DNA of 64,000 nt from SIG424 sp045546695 (GTDB lineage Bacteria > Bacillota > Clostridia > UBA1212 > UBA1255): positions 28,309 to 92,308 of the forward strand of contig JAZQDE010000012.1 of assembly GCA_045546695.1 (NCBI GenBank). The letters are read 5' to 3'. Below, piece after piece: positions 17,543-25,667 of the stretch (its first letter is position 1; each line of letters begins with the position of its first letter). The position numbers and the translations under genes are program-made. The notes beneath the pieces were generated by a model. The model was not told where the DNA came from. It saw only the letters and a program-made list of their open reading frames with translations, and did not search any database.

Positions 17543-18255
17543 GCCTTTACTAACCTCTCTACTACAGCGCCGGGCTCTATCTCTACTTCTTTACTGTAAA
17601 CCAGTTCATCAATGAAACATCCGCTTCTTACAATAGCGCTGTCACAACAAAGCTGACCGATTCTGCAACATTCAATATCTGCTTCAATACAATCTATAAA
17701 GTCGGAAACAAGCGTAAACTCTTTTTTCTTCTCGCCTTCCGGCCTTTTTCTTTTCACAATAAGAATATCTGATATTATACTTCTGATTTCCGACGTTTTT
17801 TCCGAGTTGATACGTATTTCAGTGGCATTTACCGTTGTGGTCGACAGAAATCTTCCGAAAATTTTCACAGTGTCAGCTTTTATTCTTCCGGAAGCCTCCA
17901 TAAGAGCGCCTTTTGCAATATTGATTCTGTCGGAATGAATCACATCGTAGGATTTAATCTCACCGCTTGAAATAATGCTGTTGCTGTACACTCTGCCGTA
18001 AAACCAGATAACACCGTGTTTATTCTTAATCTGCTCTGTAATTACTTCAATTTGTGCAGTACACTGGCCCTCTACCGTGAGCCAGTCGCACGTTATTACA
18101 GAACTGAATTGTGCTTTTCCTCTGATCCACACAGTATCAGCTTCGACTTTTCTGGAAAAAGAAAGCTGTCCGACAATGCCGAGGTTCCTGACGTCAACAG
18201 GCTCGGTTATCGTTTCTCTTCCATCCAGAACAATATCGTCGAATCCGCTTTTCAA
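17539..18255 (-). CDS. Bactofilin-like (polymer-forming) beta-helix protein
   Basis: The 238-residue protein is made of short repeating beta-strands (VIWFYGRVYSNSIISSGEI, GRIKADTVKIFGRF and similar), the pattern of the right-handed beta-helix of bactofilins, with no signal peptide or membrane segment. Bactofilins polymerise and position cell-wall enzymes. The start is a TTG at 18255 that overlaps the pepF stop as TTGA, with GGAGG ten bases upstream; no ATG fits better. It lies between pepF and two GT39 transferases, so it may scaffold them at the membrane. The match is by repeat pattern only. Confidence 0.65.
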   Translation of the reverse strand: MKSGFDDIVLDGRETITEPVDVRNLGIVGQLSFSRKVEADTVWIRGKAQFSSVITCDWLTVEGQCTAQIEVITEQIKNKHGVIWFYGRVYSNSIISSGEIKSYDVIHSDRINIAKGALMEASGRIKADTVKIFGRFLSTTTVNATEIRINSEKTSEIRSIISDILIVKRKRPEGEKKKEFTLVSDFIDCIEADIECCRIGQLCCDSAIVRSGCFIDELVYSKEVEIEPGAVVERLVKA

Positions 18256-20072
18256 TTAAAAACAGCCTCCATCTGAGTCACTTTCTGTGAAAATACATCA
18301 AGCGCGCTCTGAATAACTGCAGGGTCTGTAAGATCAACACCTGCTTTTCTGAGGATATTCAGAGGATAATCACTACCGCCACTCTTTAAGAATTCAAGAT
18401 ACTTCTCTGTAGCGCCGCCAAAAGCGTTGTTTTCATCCCTGAGAATACCATGTGCAAGTGCTGTAGCTGCGCTGAAGCCCGTTGCGTACTGATATACGTA
18501 GAATGAATTGTAAAAATGTGGTATGCGTGCCCATTCAAGACGGATATCTTTGTCTACTGAGCAGCCTTTTCCATAATATTTTTTGTTGAGTTTGTAATAA
18601 ATGTCACACATAACGTCACAAGTAAGCGCCTCTCCTGCCTGATCTTTTGCATGAGCTTTCTTTTCAAACTCAGCAAACATTGTCTGTCTGTGTACAGTTG
18701 TTCTGAATTCTTCCAGATAATGGTTAAGCAAGTATGCCTGCTTTACTGTGTCGCCTTCTTTTTCAGCTTCTTTTAACATATATGACATAAGAAGATTTTC
18801 ATTTACAGTAGATGCAACTTCTGCAACGAAAATTCTGTATGATGCATACTGATACGGCTGATTTGCATTGCTGTAAAAAGAGTGCATTGCGTGGCCAAGC
18901 TCGTGTGCGAGTGTGAAAACATCGTTTATTTCACCCTGCCAGTTAAGAAGAACGTAAGGATGTGAATCGTAGCAACCCCATGAATATGCGCCGCATGTCT
19001 TGCCTCTGTTTTCATATACGTCAATCCAGCCGTCTGAAAAGGCCTTCTTCATGTCTTCAACGTACTGCTCTCCTAACGGAGCCATAGCCTTGATAACAAT
19101 CTCTTTTGCTTCTTCAAACGTGTATTTTGTCTTTGGCATCTCAACGATCGGCACGTATAAATCGTACATATGAAGTCTCTTTACGTCGAGTACCTTTTTA
19201 CGGAGCCGGAGATATCTGGCAAGGTCATCGAGATTTGCGTGGATAGTCGCAATCAGGTTGTTGTATACCTGAACCGATACGTTATCTGTGCTGAGTTCTG
19301 CTTCAAGTGCGCTGTGATATTTGCGTACCTTTGCGCCGAAGTTGTCAGCCTTTACGTTTCCGCAATAAAGCTGTGAAATTGTGTTTTTGAAAGAATCGTA
19401 TGTTTTGTAAAGTGCTGTAAAAGCATCTTTTCTGACTTTTCTGTCCTTGGACTCAAGCATGCCCGAATATCTGCCATGCGTAAGTTCAATCTTTTTACCT
19501 GTCTCATCCTTAACAGCCGGGAATCTTAAATCTGCATTATTGAGCATTGTAAAAGCATTCTTTGCTGTCTGGAGTGATTCGCCTGCCAGCGCAAGAATCT
19601 TCTCCTCGCCTGCTGATAAAATGTGAGCTTTGAGTCTGAGCAGCTGGCTGATTACAAATTCATGTTCCTTAAGTTCAGGAACTTTTTCCATAAAGCTCAT
19701 AATCTTATCTTCTTCAATAGCCATGAGCTCCGGCTCAAAGAAAGCAACTGCGCCTACCAGTTTGTAATACAAGTTTGCTGCCTGTGCGAAAAGGCCCTGG
19801 TAAAGACTGTTTGCATTGTCTTCATCAAGTCTCATTTTTGTATATACGTAAAGCTTCTCCGTTACGCGTGCTGCCTGTGTTTGTTTTTCAAGATATTCAT
19901 ACAAAATACGACCGTTTTTTGCATGAAGTCTGCCTTCATATTTTTTTAACTCTGCAATAAGCGCTTCTGCTTCTGACATTGACTTTGCACAGTCGTCGTC
20001 ATTTGCAAAAATATCCTCTAAAACCCATTTATATTTAGCGTCAATTTCGCTTCTTAACTGTAATTCTTCCAT
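18252..20072 (-). CDS. pepF: Oligoendopeptidase F (M3B metallopeptidase)
   Basis: The 606-residue protein has the M3 zinc motif HELGH (His390, Glu391, His394) followed by the third-ligand region, and family landmarks such as WGCYDSHPYVLLNW, QTMFAEFEKKAH and YQYATGFSAATALAHGI. It should cleave short peptides in the cytoplasm. I place the start at the ATG at 20072 because AGGAGG lies five bases upstream; a longer frame reaching 20111 has no ribosome-binding site. It is the first gene of the coupled unit leading through the bactofilin-like and GT39 genes to ttcA. Confidence 0.93.
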   Translation of the reverse strand: MEELQLRSEIDAKYKWVLEDIFANDDDCAKSMSEAEALIAELKKYEGRLHAKNGRILYEYLEKQTQAARVTEKLYVYTKMRLDEDNANSLYQGLFAQAANLYYKLVGAVAFFEPELMAIEEDKIMSFMEKVPELKEHEFVISQLLRLKAHILSAGEEKILALAGESLQTAKNAFTMLNNADLRFPAVKDETGKKIELTHGRYSGMLESKDRKVRKDAFTALYKTYDSFKNTISQLYCGNVKADNFGAKVRKYHSALEAELSTDNVSVQVYNNLIATIHANLDDLARYLRLRKKVLDVKRLHMYDLYVPIVEMPKTKYTFEEAKEIVIKAMAPLGEQYVEDMKKAFSDGWIDVYENRGKTCGAYSWGCYDSHPYVLLNWQGEINDVFTLAHELGHAMHSFYSNANQPYQYASYRIFVAEVASTVNENLLMSYMLKEAEKEGDTVKQAYLLNHYLEEFRTTVHRQTMFAEFEKKAHAKDQAGEALTCDVMCDIYYKLNKKYYGKGCSVDKDIRLEWARIPHFYNSFYVYQYATGFSAATALAHGILRDENNAFGGATEKYLEFLKSGGSDYPLNILRKAGVDLTDPAVIQSALDVFSQKVTQMEAVFN

Positions 20073-20101
20073 TTTAAACCTCCTATGTGTATAACATTGG
20101 G

Positions 20102-20130
20102 ATATTAGCACAATTAAAGGTTTTTTTCAA
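20102..20130 (-). promoter_or_regulatory. Sigma-A-type promoter of the pepF unit
   Basis: On the minus strand TTGAAA (20130-20125) and TAATAT (20107-20102) are separated by 17 bases. The -35 overlaps the stop codon of the upstream Spo0A-like gene. This gives the pepF-bactofilin-GT39 unit its own start, independent of the sporulation-like genes upstream. Confidence 0.65.
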
Positions 20131-20717
20131 TATTCATAAATCATTACAGGTGTCGTTTCGGAATACGTTAATCTTATATGGTCAGCGACCATCGCAACGA
20201 ACTCTTTTGTATTCATAAAGGAGCTGTCAACAGACAGCTCCTTGCCAATGATAGTTTTTATTATTTGTTGTCGCGAGTTCTTTTCGTTAATGTCCACAAG
20301 CACCCTGTTCAGCGCATTTTCAACAGTACGCGCTCTTGTTTTAAACGCCTTGCCGACTTTGAGCATAGATTCTTTTGTTAGCTCGGGAATAAAAAGGTTG
20401 CTATTTGCAACCTCAATAATAACTTCTCTTAAAAAGTAAAATTCGGGATTTGCTGAATTCATATTCAGATTGTATAGAATTGAAGATACGATACGACGCT
20501 CTTCGTTGGCGCTTATCACTATATGATAGTCACCTGCATCGGACTTTTCCGGAAGAAACCGCCCGCTGAAAATATCAGCATCTGTATTACGTTGCATAAT
20601 ACCTGCAGCAGGCAGCACAAAAAAGGCATTCGATTCATAATTGAGATTATGGGCGCAACAAGACCCGGAGTCCTGCATCCGCACGTTCATAAATCTGATC
20701 GAATTATCAGTATACAT
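20127..20717 (-). CDS. Spo0A C-terminal-like DNA-binding protein without receiver domain
   Basis: Residues about 85-190 of this 196-residue protein resemble the Spo0A effector domain: FLREVIIEVANSNLFIPELT, then KAFKTRARTVENALNRVLVD (recognition-helix region; Spo0A has a similar SRVERAIRHAIE), then MNTKEFVAMVADHIRLTY (Spo0A: SEFIAMVADKLRLE). The first 80 residues (with CCAHNLNYESNAFFVLP) are not a CheY-like receiver: no acidic pocket or phosphorylatable Asp can be placed. It may bind 0A-box-like DNA without phosphorelay control. A good promoter precedes it. The first ATG has only a distant AAGGGA, so the exact start is uncertain. Confidence 0.6.
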   Translation of the reverse strand: MYTDNSIRFMNVRMQDSGSCCAHNLNYESNAFFVLPAAGIMQRNTDADIFSGRFLPEKSDAGDYHIVISANEERRIVSSILYNLNMNSANPEFYFLREVIIEVANSNLFIPELTKESMLKVGKAFKTRARTVENALNRVLVDINEKNSRQQIIKTIIGKELSVDSSFMNTKEFVAMVADHIRLTYSETTPVMIYEY

Positions 20718-20764
20718 TTATCTATAACGTATCCCTTCCGGAATCATATAACAACTACTTTGTC

Positions 20765-20793
20765 ATAGTATCATAAAATAATTTTCTTGTCAA
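20765..20793 (-). promoter_or_regulatory. Strong sigma-A-type promoter before the Spo0A-C-like gene
   Basis: On the minus strand a perfect TTGACA (20793-20788) and TACTAT (20770-20765) are separated by 17 bases. It lies just after the stop codon of the upstream M23 gene and 48 bases before the Spo0A-C-like start, so that gene has its own vegetative-type promoter. Confidence 0.75.
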
Positions 20794-20800
20794 GTATTTT

Positions 20801-21487
20801 TTAAGACCAAAAGCTCTCCGGATCAAGATATTCACCGTCTTTTATCACTTCGAAATGAAGGTGCGGTCCCTGATCCTTTTCACAGAAAACTTCTGCGCTC
20901 AACGTACCAATCACGCTACCTTCGCTCACCTCATCGCCAAGCGCCACTTTGAGCGTATCAAGTCCACAATACACAGTAGTAAGGCTGCCGTCTGCCGTGT
21001 GGTCAATTATAACCGTAAGGCCGTACCGTGGATCGATTTTCACCGAAGCAATGCGTCCACTGTACGCAGCCTTTACAGCATCGCCGCCGGAGCCTGCAAT
21101 ATCTGTGCCGCAATGCGTGCGCCATTCCTTGAGAGTAGAATTATAAACCAGCTTCTTAATTGCAAAAGACACCTGAACGTTGCCTTCAAGAGGCTTCGTC
21201 ATGCGGGAAACAGTAATGTCCGGCTTCTTGGTGGGCGCCGGCGTGACGGGTCTTGAAACGTCCTGACTATCCTCTGTCGGTCTTGCTGTAGCCGTCGGCT
21301 TGTTGCCTGAACTGCCGGATTGCGTCGTAGGCTGTGGCTTTATCCCAGGCGAACTTTTCAGAATCACGTCGTCTTCATCAGGGCTCAGGTTGATCAAAGA
21401 CACACCGGCTACGACCAGTGCAACAACGCAAATCAGAATAACAATCAGATACCCCTTATCCTGTAAAAAATTTTTCACTTTATCCAA
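20801..21487 (-). CDS. SpoIIQ-like membrane-anchored M23 (LytM) peptidase
   Basis: The protein (228 residues from a TTG start) has one N-terminal membrane helix (about 12-32), a Pro/Thr/Lys-rich linker of about 60 residues, and an M23 domain. The zinc motifs look intact: HCGTDIAG (His and Asp) and GPHLHFEV (HxH). This is the topology of clostridial SpoIIQ, whose LytM domain keeps its catalytic residues. I prefer the TTG at 21487 because AAAGGG lies 8 bases upstream; a GTG at 21496 has no room for a ribosome-binding site. Other M23 cell-wall hydrolases with the same topology cannot be excluded. Confidence 0.72.
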   Translation of the reverse strand: MDKVKNFLQDKGYLIVILICVVALVVAGVSLINLSPDEDDVILKSSPGIKPQPTTQSGSSGNKPTATARPTEDSQDVSRPVTPAPTKKPDITVSRMTKPLEGNVQVSFAIKKLVYNSTLKEWRTHCGTDIAGSGGDAVKAAYSGRIASVKIDPRYGLTVIIDHTADGSLTTVYCGLDTLKVALGDEVSEGSVIGTLSAEVFCEKDQGPHLHFEVIKDGEYLDPESFWS

Positions 21488-21624
21488 ATGTAACACCCTT
21501 TCTTCTCAGTGAATATCTTTGCCTGTATTCTTGCCACAAAAAAGCATTTATATACGCTCGTTGAATTGACTTTATACTCCCTATCCTATAAAATTACCTG
21601 GAATATATTAAAGAAGGCTTCATT

Positions 21625-23586
21625 ATGACACGTAATTTCCGCAAAGTTCTCAAATATAACATAGACACCCTCAAAAACAGCGATAAACGTTTTGAGGATA
21701 TCTACAATATAATGTTCGGCAGCGACGCCGTATTTCTCGACAACGTATTTTCCGAAGCACTCGACGGCTACCGCATCAGGCAGACTACTTTCCGCCAGAT
21801 GGCAGACCACATCAAGGCTGTCGCTTATGGTATCTGTACTCAGGTAAACACAGAGCATCAATATATCGGCATCGACCTTGAAAACAGTGAAAACTGGGTT
21901 GCTGCATTCTGGGCTATATTGATGAGCGGCAACAAGCCTTTTCTTATAAACAGCCGCCACCCCATCTCCTTAGAAGAGGGCGTTTTCCGCACGCTTGGCA
22001 TCAATTACAATATCGGTGAAAAGCAAAGCAGATATTCACCTGCGCTCATTGATATCGCAGAGCTTGGAAAAGAGCCTGCTCCCGCGGATTATGAATTTAC
22101 TTTTGAAAACGAATTTGCTCTGCCCACTTCTGCCACAACATTAAACGAGACTATTTGTATTTATACCGGCGAGGAGATTTCTACACAGATACTCAACACG
22201 CCGGAGATACTAAGCGAAAGCAAACAGATATCCACTTTTTACAACAAAAGCATAAAGCAACTCTGTTTCCTGCCTTTTTACCATATTTTTGGTCTGGGAG
22301 CTGTATATTTCTGGTTCTCATTCTTCGGCACAACGCTTGTCTTTCTCAAAGACTACTCGCCTGATACAATTCTTAAAACATGCAGAAGACACGAAGCAAC
22401 ACACATTTTTGCAGTACCGCTTTTGTGGCACACTATCGAAAAGCAGCTTCTTCGCGAAGTAAAGAAAATGGGTGAAAAGCAGGAAAAGAAGTTCAACAAA
22501 GGCGTAAAGCTCTGCACGAAAATCCAGAACGTATTTCCAACTCTTGGCATAAAAATTGCCAAATACTTCTTCAGAGACGTGCATAAAAAACTTTTCGGAA
22601 AGAGTGTGCAGTTCTGTATCAGTGGCGGCAGCTACGTAAACGATTCTACTCTCAGGACGCTTAACGCCATCGGACTCCCGCTTCACAACGGCTTTGGCAT
22701 GAGCGAGATTGGCATCACCTCTGTTGAGCTCCGTAACAAGCCTAAATTCCGCAACCTCAACTCAATCGGCAGACCCTTTTCACAGGTTGAATACGATATC
22801 AGCCCCGAAGGCACACTACTTGTACGCAGCGCGTCTGTCTGCAAAGAAGTTCTGATAAATGGTAAGGTTCAGAAAAACACAAATGAAGACGGCTGGTTTG
22901 ACACCGGCGACTTTGCACGCAAGGACGACGCCGGATATTACTACGTTCTCGGTCGCAAAAATGACGTTATCATCGGCCAGAACGGTGAAAATCTTAACCC
23001 CGATCTTATGGAAAAAGAATTTTCATCGGCAATCAATCTTCCGTACTGCATTATCAGACATAAAAAAGAAGACGGCTTTGTGCCGGCAATGATTGTGCAG
23101 ATAAGCAAATACGCTGACTCCGGCTACCTTATGACTGTCATTTCTTCCCTGCAAAAAGCAAACGAAGCGCTTCCGATAACAGGAAGAGTTACTGATTTCT
23201 TTTTCACAGAAGAGGAGATTGCCGCAAAGACAGCAGTAAAAGTAAGTCGTCAGTACGTTCAAAGAGGCATAGATAACGGCTCTATAAAGCTCCTCGCGCT
23301 CAGCGAGATTCAAAACCGCAAGCCACTGCCTTTTGATGAAAATGACGAGCTTGCAGTAAAAATCAAAAATATTTTCGCCGGAATCCTCAATAAATCTCCG
23401 GAGGAAATAACCGCGGACATGCATATTGTTTTTGACCTCGGTGCTACAAGCCTTGACTACTTTGCGCTGATTGGCGAAATAAATACAGAATTTGGCGTCA
23501 ATATCAGACTTGATGAAGAAAATGGTTGCTATACAGTTCGTAGCTTCTACGATAAAATAAAAAAAGAACTCAGCGAAGGGATTTAA
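21625..23586 (+). CDS. Acyl-ACP/acyl-CoA ligase-like protein with C-terminal acyl carrier domain
   Basis: Residues 1-about 560 form an ANL adenylating domain: GFGMSEIG is the A5-like motif, GWFDTGDFARKDDAGYYYVLGR the A7-A8 region. The nucleotide P-loop (usually TSGTTG) reads TSATTL at residues 168-173, a degenerate form. Residues about 575-650 are a carrier domain with FDLGATSLDYFALI, whose Ser609 should take phosphopantetheine. It is followed by two PlsC-like genes and a free ACP. E. coli Aas fuses a PlsC and a ligase; here the pieces are separate. The likely role is activating fatty acids onto ACP. The altered P-loop leaves activity open. Confidence 0.8.
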   Translation: MTRNFRKVLKYNIDTLKNSDKRFEDIYNIMFGSDAVFLDNVFSEALDGYRIRQTTFRQMADHIKAVAYGICTQVNTEHQYIGIDLENSENWVAAFWAILMSGNKPFLINSRHPISLEEGVFRTLGINYNIGEKQSRYSPALIDIAELGKEPAPADYEFTFENEFALPTSATTLNETICIYTGEEISTQILNTPEILSESKQISTFYNKSIKQLCFLPFYHIFGLGAVYFWFSFFGTTLVFLKDYSPDTILKTCRRHEATHIFAVPLLWHTIEKQLLREVKKMGEKQEKKFNKGVKLCTKIQNVFPTLGIKIAKYFFRDVHKKLFGKSVQFCISGGSYVNDSTLRTLNAIGLPLHNGFGMSEIGITSVELRNKPKFRNLNSIGRPFSQVEYDISPEGTLLVRSASVCKEVLINGKVQKNTNEDGWFDTGDFARKDDAGYYYVLGRKNDVIIGQNGENLNPDLMEKEFSSAINLPYCIIRHKKEDGFVPAMIVQISKYADSGYLMTVISSLQKANEALPITGRVTDFFFTEEEIAAKTAVKVSRQYVQRGIDNGSIKLLALSEIQNRKPLPFDENDELAVKIKNIFAGILNKSPEEITADMHIVFDLGATSLDYFALIGEINTEFGVNIRLDEENGCYTVRSFYDKIKKELSEGI

Positions 23587-23591
23587 TCTGT

Positions 23592-24260
23592 ATGAAAGAG
23601 GAAAAAAGCTTCAGCCGTCTGTTTTTGGGTTTTGTAAAAGTTACCGGATTTTTGCCGGGTTTGCTCCTTTTCAAGCCAAAAGTAAGATACGTAAATAAAA
23701 AAGTACAGAGCAAAAAGCTCGCAAGGCCATGTATTTTTATGTCAAACCATAAATCACTCATGGACTTTGCGCTGTATCTTATTACTTTTCCATTTGTTTC
23801 CATCAGATTTCTTATGGCAGAGGTGCTTTATAACAAAGGCAAGTTTTTCTCAAAATTCCTGTATCTGCTCGGAGGCATAAAAGTAGACCGCGACGCTTAC
23901 AATTTCGATTTTATAGACAAGTCCGTAGACTGCCTCAACAACAACCAGGTTGTCGGCATTTTCCCCGAAGGCAGATTGCCAATTGATGGCAAAATGTCTC
24001 CTTTCAGGCCGAGCATCGTGCTCATCGCCCTCAGAGCAAATGTTCCGGTCGTTCCTGTGTATACGGATGGTAATTATGGCATAACAAAAAGGGCTCACGT
24101 TACGATTGGCGAGCCGATAAATCTTACAGAGTATCTGACAGAAAAAGGCGTGCCTGTTGACAAGATAAGTAAAGAAGAGATCAGCCGTCTTAACGACATT
24201 CTTAAGGACAAAATCCTTGAATTAAAGGCATTTTCAGAGGAAAAAAATGGCAAAAAATAA
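23592..24260 (+). CDS. PlsC-like 1-acylglycerol-3-phosphate acyltransferase, copy 1
   Basis: The 222-residue protein has the HX4D motif in NHKSLMDFA (His53, Asp58) and FPEG at 124-127 in GIFPEGRLP, both intact. A hydrophobic N-terminal segment (about 10-28) and another near 60-75 should hold it on the membrane. It starts 5 bases after the ligase gene, and its end overlaps the next acyltransferase by 14 bases. By family it transfers an acyl chain from ACP or CoA to lysophosphatidate or another lysolipid. The two adjacent copies probably differ in acceptor or position. Confidence 0.85.
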   Translation: MKEEKSFSRLFLGFVKVTGFLPGLLLFKPKVRYVNKKVQSKKLARPCIFMSNHKSLMDFALYLITFPFVSIRFLMAEVLYNKGKFFSKFLYLLGGIKVDRDAYNFDFIDKSVDCLNNNQVVGIFPEGRLPIDGKMSPFRPSIVLIALRANVPVVPVYTDGNYGITKRAHVTIGEPINLTEYLTEKGVPVDKISKEEISRLNDILKDKILELKAFSEEKNGKK

Positions 24261-24906
24261 GTTTCAGAGAATTTTTAATATTAAAAAATTGCCCATGGAC
24301 CTCGGCAGATTTTTCATCAGTGTTCTGCCCATTTATTTCCGCGTGCGCAAGCATTACGTAAGCAAAGAGGCGCGCGAAAGTCTTAAGATTGATGACGGCG
24401 CGATACTCGTTGCAAATCATACAGGTTTTGCCGATCCTTTTAAGGTAGGTTGCTGCATCTGGCACAGACGCATGCACTTTATCGCGGCAGAAGAAGTTAT
24501 GAAAACAGGTCTCATTCATCTGCTGCTCAAAGGAATGGGCTGCATAAAAATCCGCAGAAATATCTTCGACATAGAATGTATCAAAAAGAGCGTGGACCTG
24601 CTAAAAGATGGATATCTTCTTGCCATGTTTCCCCAGGGAGAAATAACTCGCGACGGTTCATTGGACAGCATCAAATCCGGCGCAGTTCTTATCGCCTGCC
24701 AGGCAAACGTACCGATTATCCCCGTTTATTTCAAAAAACGCAGCAGTATTTTTCGCAGAACAGACGTCGTAATCGGTGAAAAGTTCTATTGCAGTGATTA
24801 TTGCAGCAAAAAGATGCCGGGAATGAAGGACATCGAAACGATGACAAATGTTCTTCTTGAAAAGACAATAGAATGTAAAAATCTTATAGATAAAAGTGAG
24901 GAATAA
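24247..24906 (+). CDS. PlsC-like acyltransferase, copy 2 (variant FPQG motif)
   Basis: The 219-residue protein has HX4D in NHTGFADP (His58, Asp63). The acceptor-binding motif is FPQGEI (128-133) instead of FPEG, which moves the glutamate by two positions. It is coupled to copy 1 by a 14-base overlap and precedes a free ACP gene by 4 bases. The family is clear; the shifted motif suggests a different acceptor such as a lysophospholipid, a glycolipid or a non-lipid. It has no close residue-level similarity to copy 1 outside the motifs, so it is not a recent duplicate. Confidence 0.82.
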   Translation: MAKNKFQRIFNIKKLPMDLGRFFISVLPIYFRVRKHYVSKEARESLKIDDGAILVANHTGFADPFKVGCCIWHRRMHFIAAEEVMKTGLIHLLLKGMGCIKIRRNIFDIECIKKSVDLLKDGYLLAMFPQGEITRDGSLDSIKSGAVLIACQANVPIIPVYFKKRSSIFRRTDVVIGEKFYCSDYCSKKMPGMKDIETMTNVLLEKTIECKNLIDKSEE

Positions 24907-24910
24907 TATC

Positions 24911-25147
24911 ATGACAACGTACGACAGACTCGTAAAAGTTTTTACTAAAGTAATGGAAGACGACGCAGAGTTATCAAAGCTCAGCCCCGAAGCGGATTTG
25001 TTCAAAGACCTTGAGCTTAACTCAATCGGCCTCCTTTATATGGCAATCGCAATAGAGGAAGAATTTGGTATTTCTTTTAAAAACGAAGATATAAATTCGC
25101 TCAGGACTGTAAACGACGTTATTGCGTATCTTGACAGCAAGCAATAA
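24911..25147 (+). CDS. Acyl carrier protein
   Basis: This 78-residue acidic protein has the carrier motif LELNSIGLLYMAIAIEE, with Ser38 as the likely phosphopantetheine site; the usual DSL is NSI. Helix pattern and length match ACPs. I use the ATG at 24911: GTGAGG lies just upstream, and a GTG reading from 24896 would be part of that ribosome-binding site. It sits between an acyltransferase and the LRAT-like gene. The locus therefore has two carriers, this one and the one fused to the ligase. Confidence 0.88.
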   Translation: MTTYDRLVKVFTKVMEDDAELSKLSPEADLFKDLELNSIGLLYMAIAIEEEFGISFKNEDINSLRTVNDVIAYLDSKQ

Positions 25148-25164
25148 GAAAAAGAGGTTTTTGT

Positions 25165-25584
25165 ATGGAATGGGTAATGAAAGAGCCTCATCCCGGCGAT
25201 ATCGTCAGGGTGAATATGGGTATTTATCATCACTATGGTATTTTTGAATCAGATGACAGTATTATACAGTTCGGGTTGCCAAATAATGTAAGCTGCGACC
25301 CGGCTGCAATAGAGGTCCTCACAACTGACGTAAACGTTTTCCTCGGCACAGATTCTGACAAACTCAGGTTTATGGAAGTTGCTGAATTTTCACACGAGGA
25401 ACTTAAAACAAAACGCAAGCCGGCAGATATTATTGCATATGCAAAAAACAAGCTCGGTATGCGTGGATATGACATTCTTCACAACAATTGCGAGCATTTC
25501 GTAAACGACTGCGCTTTTGGCGTTGCCCACTCGTCTTTTATCGCTTCCGTAAGAGAAAAAATCAAAAATAAGCTCAAAGGCTGA
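25165..25584 (+). CDS. LRAT / H-rev107-fold (NlpC/P60-like) protein
   Basis: The 139-residue protein has the LRAT-family pattern: PGDIVRVNMGIYHHYGIF with His22/His23 at the catalytic His position, and the hallmark NNCEHFVND with nucleophile Cys109. The second His found in many members is replaced by Gln in SIIQFG (Gln35). LRAT/HRASLS enzymes act as thiol phospholipases or acyltransferases on phospholipids; bacterial members are poorly known. Its place directly after the ACP gene points to lipid acyl transfer rather than peptidoglycan cleavage. There is no signal peptide, so it is cytoplasmic. Confidence 0.72.
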   Translation: MEWVMKEPHPGDIVRVNMGIYHHYGIFESDDSIIQFGLPNNVSCDPAAIEVLTTDVNVFLGTDSDKLRFMEVAEFSHEELKTKRKPADIIAYAKNKLGMRGYDILHNNCEHFVNDCAFGVAHSSFIASVREKIKNKLKG

Positions 25585-25609
25585 TGCTTTTTCATGCAAA
25601 ACATACTTA

Positions 25610-25638
25610 TTGTCGAATCTCTGTAATTGTTGTATAAT
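25610..25638 (+). promoter_or_regulatory. Sigma-A-type promoter of the degV-degV-fakA-plsX operon
   Basis: TTGTCG (25610-25615) and TATAAT (25633-25638) with a 17-base spacer, followed by GGAGG and the ATG of the first degV gene. It separates the FakAB-PlsX half of the lipid locus from the ligase/PlsC/ACP/LRAT half, so the two could be expressed independently. Confidence 0.7.
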
Positions 25639-25667
25639 TGCAGAGATTATATTTATCGGAGGCTTTT

